Positions 27,990 to 35,941 of a DNA stretch of 64,000 nt are shown here, piece by piece. The notes below the pieces were generated by a model. It was not told the DNA's origin, made no database searches, and was given only the letters and a program-made list of their open reading frames with translations. The position numbers were made by a program, and so were the translations under genes. The stretch spans positions 124,001 through 188,000 of the forward strand of contig JAGXAB010000001.1 in NCBI GenBank assembly GCA_018971775.1, given 5' to 3'. The DNA is from Cyanobacteria bacterium REEB67. Its GTDB lineage: Bacteria > Cyanobacteriota > Vampirovibrionia > Obscuribacterales > Obscuribacteraceae. Numbering within the stretch: the stretch's first letter is position 1; each line of letters starts with the position of its first letter.

Positions 27990-28478
27990 CAGTCTTTACG
28001 CGAGGATGCCGCCAGGCAATCCTTAGGCGAGGAAATGTGGCGCGGTTATCGTCTGCCGAACGGTAAACTCGGTTGCGCGGCCGCTTTATCCAATGTGTTC
28101 AAGCCGGCTGGTATCACCACGGTGGGCCGTCCTCTAGTCACCGTCCTGCGCAAGCAACTTCTCTCTAAAGGTGGGCAGGACAAGCTAGTGGGAGTCTTTA
28201 GCGAAATCATCGTTCGCAACGGAGAAGGCGGCGAAATCTCGGATGCTGCTCTGCGTAAAGACTGCAAACCAGGAGACATATTACTGGCTTTCAGTTCGTC
28301 TCCCCGCAATCTTAACGGCGGTACGAGCGCACACTGCGGCATCATGGGTAAATGTTCAAGCGGAAGTTATATCGTCTACACTAATAATTATATTGACGGC
28401 ATCTGGACCGAGATTGAAATACACCAGATGTTCGATTGCTATCCATATCTGCAGTTGCTCCGCCCGCGGGGAAAATAA
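27870..28478 (+). CDS. NlpC/P60-like cysteine hydrolase domain protein (short paralogue)
   Basis: A 202-residue frame. From about residue 60 it resembles the C-terminal domain of the protein at 39896-41317. Shared points are LGCAxAxS (putative nucleophile Cys), KPGDI, AHCGIMG (putative His) and a closing LLRPRGK. This fits an NlpC/P60-type peptidoglycan hydrolase fold. The first ~40 residues are encoded by palindromic repeat units and contain a repeated LPxSLR motif, so they may not be native protein; ATG 28035 is a possible later start but its spacing from GAGG is poor. No signal peptide is visible. Confidence 0.6.
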   Translation: MAEILKKFCQIDIQSCGRKLSKNLPLSLRNSGRFISKILPQSLREDAARQSLGEEMWRGYRLPNGKLGCAAALSNVFKPAGITTVGRPLVTVLRKQLLSKGGQDKLVGVFSEIIVRNGEGGEISDAALRKDCKPGDILLAFSSSPRNLNGGTSAHCGIMGKCSSGSYIVYTNNYIDGIWTEIEIHQMFDCYPYLQLLRPRGK

Positions 28479-28564
28479 ATTTCTGCGAGCTCGTGTAGGC
28501 CCTGACACAAGCAGAGAACGCAGCCAAAAGATACTGGCTGGAAGACGGCGATTAAAAGTCGAGA

Positions 28565-29047
28565 CTAGGAAAAATAAAGGAGCACAATGGCGTGGCAGGC
28601 CAGAGCCCGACCCTGGCCGATATCACCGAGGCCTTCTTGCGTTTTAGCTTTAACGCTGATATTTGCTACCGGCACATTTAAAACCTGGGCAAGCGTTGCG
28701 CGCATCGTCTCTATATACGGTGCCAGCTTCGGTTCTTCCAATATGATCGTACTGTCGATATTGCCGACTAGATAGCCTTCTTGCGTGATCAGGCCCTTGA
28801 TCTGAGCGAGCATGTCCAGGCTGTTGGCGCCTTTATACCGCTCGTCCCAGGGTGGGAAATGTTTGCCGATGTCGCCCATGCCGAGTGCCCCGAGCATGGC
28901 GTCGATTATGGCGTGGATCAAGACGTCGCCGTCGGAGTGGCCGAGCGATCCTTTTTCAAAAGGGATCTTGCAGCCGCCCAGGGCCAGCGGCCTCCCTTCT
29001 ACCAGTTCATGAATGTCGTAGCCCTGGCCAATGCGGAATATCGTCAA
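28565..29047 (-). CDS. ispF: 2-C-methyl-D-erythritol 2,4-cyclodiphosphate synthase
   Basis: IspF catalyses the cyclodiphosphate-forming step of the MEP isoprenoid pathway. The 160-residue protein has the zinc motif GYDIHEL, the SDGDVLIHAIIDAMLGALGMGDIGKHFPP signature in parts, and the C-terminal KAKTQEGLGDIGQGRALACHA. All are intact. It lies 28 bp downstream of the biotin carboxylase gene on the same strand, so co-transcription is possible although the functions are unrelated. Confidence 0.96.
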   Translation of the reverse strand: MTIFRIGQGYDIHELVEGRPLALGGCKIPFEKGSLGHSDGDVLIHAIIDAMLGALGMGDIGKHFPPWDERYKGANSLDMLAQIKGLITQEGYLVGNIDSTIILEEPKLAPYIETMRATLAQVLNVPVANISVKAKTQEGLGDIGQGRALACHAIVLLYFS

Positions 29048-29075
29048 AATTTTTCTCTCTTGCTTGCAGACAGGA

Positions 29076-30905
29076 CTATTCGCCGATCAAAATCAGAAGT
29101 GCGTGCGCGTCCACGGTTTGTCCGGCTTTCACTTTCACTTCCTTGACCTTGCCGTCTTTGTCGGCGACCAGATCCGATTCCATCTTCATCGCTTCGAAGA
29201 TTATTACTTTCTGTCCGGCTTTGACATAAGTGCCTAGTTCGACAAGCACTTCCTTGACGAGGCCATGCATCGTTGACTTGATTTCGCCGGGAGCCGAGGC
29301 ACTGCCACCGCCGACAGTGCGGGTGCGGGTTTCTGCTTTGCCCATCGTTGCCGTACGTGGGCCAGCGGGAGTCGTCGCGGCCGCTGCGACGCGAGAGGCA
29401 CCGACTGCTACTTTGGCCGGATCGACAAGCTCTGTAACGGCCACTTTGAAGACCTTTTGATTGACTCCTACTTCAAAGCTTCTTGTATCTGTGCGCTCAG
29501 CCAGTGTCGGTACACCACTTGCGTCTTTGATTTCAGCCGGTTTGAGCGCTGTCGAGGTGAGCTTGATGCGTTTCATCAAATCCTGCTCTACATAGGTTGT
29601 GTAAATTTCGCCGGCTTGAAAATTAGGGTCGTCGAGCATAGCCAGGTGGAATGGAATGGTTGTTTGTACGCCTTCGATTTTGAAATTGTTCAAGGCTACT
29701 TTTGTGCGGTTGATTGCCTCTTCGCGGGTTCTGCCCCAGACGACCAGCTTGGCCAGGAGCGAGTCGTAAAACGGCAATACCGAATACCCCGGATAGCAGG
29801 CCGTGTCGATTCTCACCCAGGGATGAGCGGGAAGTTCCCAGCGGCTTAGAGTGCCGGGTGAGGGCAGGAAGTTTTTGGCCGGATCCTCGGCATTGATGCG
29901 GCACTCGATGGCATGGCCGCGCTGGATGATTTCATCTTGAGTGAATGAAAGTTTGTGACCGGCGGCTACCAGTATTTGCTCTTTGACGATATCGATACCG
30001 GTAGTCGCTTCGGAGATCGGGTGCTCGACCTGAATGCGTGTATTGACCTCGAGGAAATAGAAATCATTGCCGGAGACCATGCATTCGACTGTGCCGGCTG
30101 AGGAATAGCCGAGTGCTTTAGCACCTTTGATAGCCGAGGCGAGAAGTCTTTCGCGCAGATCTTTGTCGAGGCGGGTGGCCGGAGTTTCTTCGAGTAATTT
30201 CTGGTGGCGTCTTTGACTGGAGCAATCACGCTCGTAGAGATGGACTATATTGCCGTGCTCGTCGGCGAGGATTTGCACTTCAATGTGTCTGGGGTGATCT
30301 AAATATTTCTCGACGTAGACTTCGTCGCTGCCGAAGTAGCTGGCACCTTCGCGCTGGGCTCCGGCTAAGGCATTATCGACTTCTTCAACCTTGCGCACGA
30401 CGCGCAGGCCGCGGCCGCCACCACCGGCGCTGGCTTTAATAGCTATTGGATAACCGTATTTTTCACCGAGCGATTTGACCTCTTCGGCTGTTTTGACCGG
30501 ATTGATTGTACCGGGCACGACTGGCACGCCAGCTGCTTCCATGACGCGGCGTGATTCGATCTTCGAGCCCATCTTCAAGATTACTTCCGGAGCAGGCCCG
30601 ATAAATTTGATGCCGGCATCAAGGCAGGCTCTGGCAAAATCAGAATTTTCAGAAAGGAAGCCGTAGCCGGGATGTACGGCGTCAGCACCGGCGCGTTTTG
30701 CTATATCAAGGATTTGCCCTGCGTCGAGATAGACTTTGGCCGGTTGGCCTTCCAATTGCCAGGCTTCTGTGGCCATCTGGACATGTTTGCTGTCTTTATC
30801 CGGCTCGGAAAAAATGGCCACGGTCGGCACTCCGAGTTCGCGACAGGCCTGGATGACGCGGACGGCAATCTCGCTGCGATTGGCGATCAAAACCTTGTTA
30901 AACAT
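29076..30905 (-). CDS. Biotin carboxylase fused to biotin carboxyl carrier domain
   Basis: The 609-residue chain carries a full biotin carboxylase (VLIANRSEIAVRVI start, GYGFLSEN, ATP-grasp KASAGGGGRGLRVV, EMxEVNTRIQVEHPI-type FLEVNTRIQVEHP), then a linker, and a C-terminal biotinyl domain with the acceptor EAMKMES. Such fusions are the alpha subunits of acyl-CoA carboxylases. ATG 30905 (MFNKVLIAN) is chosen because the family begins there; the open extension to 31181 is unlike it. No matching carboxyltransferase partner is adjacent; AccA and AccD are at 11-13 kb. It might serve acetyl-CoA, propionyl-CoA or another substrate. Confidence 0.92.
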   Translation of the reverse strand: MFNKVLIANRSEIAVRVIQACRELGVPTVAIFSEPDKDSKHVQMATEAWQLEGQPAKVYLDAGQILDIAKRAGADAVHPGYGFLSENSDFARACLDAGIKFIGPAPEVILKMGSKIESRRVMEAAGVPVVPGTINPVKTAEEVKSLGEKYGYPIAIKASAGGGGRGLRVVRKVEEVDNALAGAQREGASYFGSDEVYVEKYLDHPRHIEVQILADEHGNIVHLYERDCSSQRRHQKLLEETPATRLDKDLRERLLASAIKGAKALGYSSAGTVECMVSGNDFYFLEVNTRIQVEHPISEATTGIDIVKEQILVAAGHKLSFTQDEIIQRGHAIECRINAEDPAKNFLPSPGTLSRWELPAHPWVRIDTACYPGYSVLPFYDSLLAKLVVWGRTREEAINRTKVALNNFKIEGVQTTIPFHLAMLDDPNFQAGEIYTTYVEQDLMKRIKLTSTALKPAEIKDASGVPTLAERTDTRSFEVGVNQKVFKVAVTELVDPAKVAVGASRVAAAATTPAGPRTATMGKAETRTRTVGGGSASAPGEIKSTMHGLVKEVLVELGTYVKAGQKVIIFEAMKMESDLVADKDGKVKEVKVKAGQTVDAHALLILIGE

Positions 30906-31193
30906 ATTTTGCTTTGCTCCATAATGACAACGCGAAATCGGTGCTGAATTTGAGTCGGAGTGGCTCTTGACTATTGCCTGGGGTCGAGCCGAGCCCAAAG
31001 CATATACGGCAAGAACGTAAAATCTCGCAGCTTTAAACTGAATTATATAAATGACATGTCGCCGCTCCACCTGATTACTCGGGGATTGCGTGCGCTTGAG
31101 ACGATGACGACAGTTGTCAGAGTGTTGATTGCAAAGGTTTTCGTCTGGCCCGGATGGTAGGATCTGGGAGATTGGAGACACCGGAGTTTGAAG

Positions 31194-32063
31194 ATGTCGG
31201 GCGCAATTACATTCCCTACTGTCTTTATCGCGGGCAGTGGATTTATGGGATCAGCAATTGCTTTTCTCGTAGCTTCCAAAACGAGCGCACAAGTTTATGT
31301 CTATGACATATCCGAAGCTCAGCTGGCGAAGGCCGAACAAGCCGTGGATAAATTTGGCAAGAGTTCGGTAGATAAAGGCTTTTTGACAGCAGAGCAATTA
31401 GCCGATATCAAGAAACGCGTCCATAAAACGTTGACACTACACGACGCCAAAGATGCCGATATCGTCATCGAGGCTATCGCAGAAGATGTCGAGCTGAAGC
31501 GCACTTTATTCGGCAAGCTCGACCAGATCTGTAAGCCGTCGACGATATTCGCTTCCAATACTTCATCGTTGCCGATTACCAGTCTGGCCTCATCGACCAA
31601 ACGCTCCAAGCAATTCATCGGCATGCATTTTTTCTCCCCGGCGCATATCATGAAGCTGGTCGAGATCATCCCCGGCTATGACACTTCCGACGCCACCCTG
31701 GACAGCGTCCGTCAGTTCGGCGAGCAGCTCGGCAAGACACTGATATGCAGCAAAGATTTCCCCGGATTTATCACAACCAGACTCGGTCTGGTGCTGATCA
31801 ACGAAGCGGCCTTCGCTTTGATGGAAGGTCTATCTACCGCTCGTGAGATCGACCTTGGTATGACCCTTGGCTATAACCATCCGATGGGACCACTGGCCCT
31901 GGCCGATTTTATCGGCCTTGATGTCTGTTTGCACATTTGCGAAACGCTCTATGAAGGTTTCGGTGATCCCAAATACAGACCCTGTCCCATCCTTCGTCAG
32001 CTTGTGTCGGCCGGGCACCTGGGCAAGAAAACCGGCAAGGGCTTCTATGAGTATGGTGGTTGA
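31194..32063 (+). CDS. 3-hydroxyacyl-CoA dehydrogenase
   Basis: NAD-dependent oxidation of 3-hydroxyacyl-CoA, of the HBD/PaaH type. The Rossmann motif is GSGFMGSAIAFLVA, then IEAIAEDVELKR, FASNTSSLPIT, GMHFFSPAHIMKLVEII and the C-terminal GYNHPMGPLALADFIGLD. The catalytic His (FFSPAH region) and the dimer domain are complete; 289 residues is normal. ATG 31194 follows GGAG with 7-base spacing; TTG 31188 would be too close to it. The stop is only a few bases from the glycosyltransferase start, so they share a message. Confidence 0.93.
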   Translation: MSGAITFPTVFIAGSGFMGSAIAFLVASKTSAQVYVYDISEAQLAKAEQAVDKFGKSSVDKGFLTAEQLADIKKRVHKTLTLHDAKDADIVIEAIAEDVELKRTLFGKLDQICKPSTIFASNTSSLPITSLASSTKRSKQFIGMHFFSPAHIMKLVEIIPGYDTSDATLDSVRQFGEQLGKTLICSKDFPGFITTRLGLVLINEAAFALMEGLSTAREIDLGMTLGYNHPMGPLALADFIGLDVCLHICETLYEGFGDPKYRPCPILRQLVSAGHLGKKTGKGFYEYGG

Positions 32064-32068
32064 TCAGT

Positions 32069-33313
32069 ATGATGCTTAGTTTCGTCCTGCTAAATACCCT
32101 TCTAATCCTCGGTCTTTACAGTATGACCCTGGCTTTTTACAAGCTTTTGCGACCGATCGAAAAATCGACCCGGGCGGAAAAAGATCTGCCCTTTGTATCT
32201 ATTCTTGTGCCGGCGCGCAACGAAGAAACCAAAATTGCCCGCTGTATCGAGTCTCTGCTCGCGCAGGATTATCCAAATTTCGAGCTGGTCGTCATCGACG
32301 ATCGCTCCACCGATAGTACTGGCGAAATTATTGCTACTCTGGCCGCTAAAGATTCGCGCATCAAATTCGTCAAGGGCAAGGATGCGCCGTCGGGCTGGAT
32401 AGGCAAATGTAATGCACTTGCATATGCGGTCGGTCATGCCTCCGGCGACTGGTTCATTTTTACTGACGCCGATACCTACCACCACAAAAATTCTGTGCGC
32501 GATTCGGTCAGTCACGCCCTGTCCAATCAGATTGATTTGCTCTCCTTCGTGCCCATGCAAGAGCTGGGCAGTGTATCCGAAAAGCTGATTATGCCCGTAC
32601 TTTTGAGCGCATTTTTGCTCGGCGACTCTTTCCACAAAGTGAACGATCCAAAATCGGCTATCGCTTATGCATACGGTCAATATATTCTCTGCCGTCGTAG
32701 TTCTTACATGGCTCTGGGAGGACATCACAGTGTGCGTGACGAGATCGTCGAGGATCACGCCCTGGCAAGAGTCTTCAAACAGCGTGGTTATAAGATCGAA
32801 ATTGCCGATGGCAAGACGCTCTATAGTGTGCGTATGTATACCGATCTCGAATCGCTCTGGCTCGGTTGGACCAAAAATCTCTATTCTTTTATCGACAGCA
32901 AGCCTATCTATCTGGCAATTATTCTCGTCATGCTGCAAATCGTGCTGGTTATGCCCTGGGCATATCTGGGCTTTATCGCTTCGATAGCCGTGACCGGTGA
33001 TATCAGTGAATTTCTCCTGCGCATGACCGGCCTTGTCACAGTCCAACTCGGTGTGCTCGCTCTCTGGTTCCGTCTGACCAAGGAGCATTTCGCCGGAGCG
33101 CGCTGGTATCACTATTTCTGGATACCCTTCGGCGGACTTGCCGTCTCGGCTCTCTGGGTGCACGCCGCTTTTCTCGTTCACACCGGTGGACAGGTCAACT
33201 GGAAGGGCCGTCGTTATGTCGTGAACAATCGTCGCACCATTCAGCCAAGCCCAGGCGATCACATGGAAACCCCTATGGACGCCAAGTTAGTCAGTCGCGA
33301 TGCCACCGATTAA
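32069..33313 (+). CDS. Family 2 membrane glycosyltransferase
   Basis: A 414-residue GT2 protein. One N-terminal membrane helix precedes the GT-A domain: VSILVPARNEETKIARCIESLL, VIDDRSTDST, FTDADTYHH (the DxD-type metal site). After it comes EDHALARVFKQRGY (ED catalytic region), and three or so C-terminal membrane helices (IYLAIILVMLQIVLVMPWAYLG and later). The segment GWIGKCNALAYA and the ending VNWKGRRY recall carotenoid/hopanoid-associated glycosyltransferases, but the acceptor cannot be named. The frame also opens at TTG 32060 overlapping the dehydrogenase stop; ATG 32069 is preferred. Confidence 0.85.
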   Translation: MMLSFVLLNTLLILGLYSMTLAFYKLLRPIEKSTRAEKDLPFVSILVPARNEETKIARCIESLLAQDYPNFELVVIDDRSTDSTGEIIATLAAKDSRIKFVKGKDAPSGWIGKCNALAYAVGHASGDWFIFTDADTYHHKNSVRDSVSHALSNQIDLLSFVPMQELGSVSEKLIMPVLLSAFLLGDSFHKVNDPKSAIAYAYGQYILCRRSSYMALGGHHSVRDEIVEDHALARVFKQRGYKIEIADGKTLYSVRMYTDLESLWLGWTKNLYSFIDSKPIYLAIILVMLQIVLVMPWAYLGFIASIAVTGDISEFLLRMTGLVTVQLGVLALWFRLTKEHFAGARWYHYFWIPFGGLAVSALWVHAAFLVHTGGQVNWKGRRYVVNNRRTIQPSPGDHMETPMDAKLVSRDATD

Positions 33314-33380
33314 GGGCGAAATTTCAACTGAAATTAGTGCTAGACTACAGTCTTGCGACCCTTATATAGAGAAGTTCTAA

Positions 33381-34412
33381 GTGCCCTTCTTCAAGAATCT
33401 CTTCTGGCATGGTATCGGTGTTGATTTAGGCACCGCAAATACGCTTATCTACATCCACGATAAGGGTGTCGTTTTGCGAGAGCCGTCGGTCGTGGCTGTC
33501 GATGAAAACACCAATATGGTGCGCTGGGTAGGCGAAGAAGCAAGAGCGATGATCGGTCGGACGCCCCAGGGTATCCGCGCTATTCGACCTCTTAAAGATG
33601 GCGTTATCGCCGATCTGGACTATGCCAAAATTATGCTGCGGAAATTTGTCGAGCGGGCTACCGGAGCCGGTGGTCTCAAAAATCCCGACATCGCGATTGG
33701 CGTGCCGTCCGGTGTCACGCCCGTAGAAAAAATAGCGATCAAGTCGGCCGCAGAAAGCGCCCACGCTACATCCATATACTTGCCTGAAGAACCTATGGCT
33801 GCCGCTATTGGAGCCGGTTTGCCGGTGGCCGAAGCAACCGGCTCGATGATTGTCGACGTCGGCGGTGGCACCACCGAAGTCGCTGTGATCAGTCTTTCCG
33901 GTATCGTCGTCAATGAGTCGATTCGCATCGCCGGCGACGAGCTCAACGAAAGCATTATTTTCTACCTGAAAAAAGTACACAGCCTCGCCGTCGGTGAGCG
34001 TACCGCTGAAGAAATCAAATTCAAGGTCGGCTCTGCCTACAAGAGCGCCGAAAACGACAAAATTGATGTGCGTGGTCTGAGTTTGCTCAATGGCATGCCG
34101 CGTACGATCACAGTCAGTCGCGGTGAAATCAGGGAGGCAATGGCCGGTCCATTGGCTGAAATCGTCGCCGCCGTCAGACGCACTCTCGAGCGTACACCCC
34201 CAGAGCTTGCCGCCGATATTTTCAACCGCGGCATTATGCTCACCGGTGGTGGTGCCTTGCTGCAAGGTCTCGATGAGCTCATCTCCAATGAAACGGAAGT
34301 GCCGGTCTTCATCGCCGATGATCCGCTCTCGACAGTCGCTATCGGCACTGGCAAGATGCTGAGTGACCCTATGTACCGACGTGTGCTCGAGCTTTGCAAA
34401 TTTCATAAATAG
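33381..34412 (+). CDS. mreB: Rod-shape actin homologue MreB
   Basis: MreB polymerises under the membrane and steers the elongasome. The 343 residues show the actin-fold phosphate loops GVDLGTANTLIY and VDVGGGTTEVAVI, YLPEEPMAAAIGAG, and the adenosine motif LTGGGALLQGLDELI. Start is GTG (MPFFKNLFWHGIG). It is the first gene of mreB-mreC-mreD-mrdA, all in one direction with short gaps. Confidence 0.97.
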   Translation: MPFFKNLFWHGIGVDLGTANTLIYIHDKGVVLREPSVVAVDENTNMVRWVGEEARAMIGRTPQGIRAIRPLKDGVIADLDYAKIMLRKFVERATGAGGLKNPDIAIGVPSGVTPVEKIAIKSAAESAHATSIYLPEEPMAAAIGAGLPVAEATGSMIVDVGGGTTEVAVISLSGIVVNESIRIAGDELNESIIFYLKKVHSLAVGERTAEEIKFKVGSAYKSAENDKIDVRGLSLLNGMPRTITVSRGEIREAMAGPLAEIVAAVRRTLERTPPELAADIFNRGIMLTGGGALLQGLDELISNETEVPVFIADDPLSTVAIGTGKMLSDPMYRRVLELCKFHK

Positions 34413-34485
34413 AAATCAGTAAAAGAAAAGCAAAAAGCGGGACTCGCATTTAGCGAGACTTACACAAGACGAGGGACCTAAAAGA

Positions 34486-35289
34486 TTGGCGCGCAACGAG
34501 TCTGATATAGAGGCTCAATCTCAGTCGATTGCTGAGTACGTCTTCCTGGTCATGGTTGTGCTGATGGTGGCAGTACCAGCTTCGGGTTTTGTCCTGTCCG
34601 CGCAGACTGGCATCGCCGGTCTTTTCGCTAAGGGCGCCTATCAATTGCAATCGACCCGAGATCTCGCTCAGCGGGTGATCGATTCGTCGACACGCATTCA
34701 CACTCTCGAGCGTAAGCTCGCCCAGGATGAAATTGAGCTGGCCCGGCTCAAGCAGCAATCACGTGATACCAATCGCCTGCGTGCCCTGCTTGATTTGAAG
34801 CAAAAATCGGAGCGTACTTCTGTAGCCGCTGAAGTTGTCGCTCGCAATCCTGATAACTGGTACAAGCAGGTAATTTTGGATAAGGGCACGGCCGAGAAGG
34901 TCGTTCGAGGGTCGGCGGTAATTTCGGTGACCGGTGTTGTCGGTCAAGTCGTCAGTGCCTCCGAGCACGCCAGCGTAGTGCGGCTGCTCACTGATCCCGA
35001 ACAGAAACTGGGAGTCCTCATACCCCGCCTTGGTGTTACCGGCGTGCTCGTCGGTAATTATGAGCAGGTAGCCCACATCGAAAACGTGGCGGTAGGCACC
35101 AATGTCGATATCAACGACAAAGTCGTCTGCGTCGGCAAGGCCGGTATTTTCCCCGACAATCATCCGGTTGGCACGGTTCTGGCCGTGCGCCGTGATGCCA
35201 ACGGAGCATCCATGCAAATTGATGTCAAACTTTCCGACAACTGTTATGACCTGAGTCAGGTGCTGATCTTACCCCCACAATCCAATTGA
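34486..35289 (+). CDS. mreC: Rod-shape protein MreC
   Basis: MreC is a bitopic periplasmic scaffold that activates PBP2. It shows one membrane helix (about residues 18-38), a coiled coil (RIHTLERKLAQDEIELARLKQQ) and the double beta-barrel with AEVVARNPDNWYKQVILDKGT, SVTGVVGQVV and VLRLLTDPE-like text. Start TTG 34486 follows GAGGGA by about 9 bases. 267 residues is typical. It lies 73 bp after mreB; a small GC hairpin CTCGC/GCGAG sits in that gap. Confidence 0.93.
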   Translation: MARNESDIEAQSQSIAEYVFLVMVVLMVAVPASGFVLSAQTGIAGLFAKGAYQLQSTRDLAQRVIDSSTRIHTLERKLAQDEIELARLKQQSRDTNRLRALLDLKQKSERTSVAAEVVARNPDNWYKQVILDKGTAEKVVRGSAVISVTGVVGQVVSASEHASVVRLLTDPEQKLGVLIPRLGVTGVLVGNYEQVAHIENVAVGTNVDINDKVVCVGKAGIFPDNHPVGTVLAVRRDANGASMQIDVKLSDNCYDLSQVLILPPQSN

Positions 35290-35335
35290 GGCGGAGTGCT
35301 CGCTAGCCGGGGCGCTCAAGAGACGAGGAGTATAA

Positions 35336-35941
35336 TTGGCCATCCTATCGATGAAAGGCAGAAGGCGTGCCGGCGAGATCACTATCGCCGCGGTCATTCT
35401 CTGGGTCGTCTGGTTGATTCAAATTGCAATTTTAAGCAATTTCACTTTCTCCGGCGTACTCTGCAGTCTCCCTCTGGCGATCACTATCGTCTGGGGAGCA
35501 ACCTTCGGCTCGCCGATGGAAAAGCCCACCTCCGATGAATTGCGTGTTTCCAGCCTTGGCACCGTGGTCGCCCGTCAATTGCTCTCCGGCTCGATCTCCG
35601 GAGCTTTAGTGGGCGGATTTTTCGCGGCTCTTTCTTGTTCGGTGATTCCGGTTTTTCCGGTTGCCTATCCTTTAATAGGATGGATCTCCGGCTATTTCTC
35701 GCTTAAAAATTTCAATCAGGCTGCTTTCCTCTGTATTCCCCTGGTCCTTTTGCTCACTTTTCTGGCCGAGATCATCATGGCCATGCAGCTGTACCTCATG
35801 CACCGGCCAGATGTAATTACGCATTTTCTGACGATCAGTTTTCCTGAATCGCTTCTCAATGCGTTGATTGCTCCGGTGATTTTCTTTCCGATGAGAGGTT
35901 GGTTCGAATTTTCGCAATGGCGCCGGGGGTCGTACGAATGA
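35336..35941 (+). CDS. mreD: Rod-shape membrane protein MreD
   Basis: A 201-residue polytopic membrane protein with about five or six hydrophobic helices, in the mreD position between mreC and the PBP2 gene. Sequence similarity is weak, as it usually is for MreD, so context carries the call. Start TTG 35336 has a strong GAGGAG 5 bases upstream. The stop codon overlaps the ATG of mrdA in an ATGA, showing tight coupling. Confidence 0.8.
   Translation: MAILSMKGRRRAGEITIAAVILWVVWLIQIAILSNFTFSGVLCSLPLAITIVWGATFGSPMEKPTSDELRVSSLGTVVARQLLSGSISGALVGGFFAALSCSVIPVFPVAYPLIGWISGYFSLKNFNQAAFLCIPLVLLLTFLAEIIMAMQLYLMHRPDVITHFLTISFPESLLNALIAPVIFFPMRGWFEFSQWRRGSYE

Noticed and set aside
32102-33262. 386-codon minus-strand frame opposite the glycosyltransferase
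   Set aside because: Antisense shadow without protein-like composition.
33426-34406. 326-codon minus-strand frame opposite mreB
   Set aside because: Antisense shadow of mreB.
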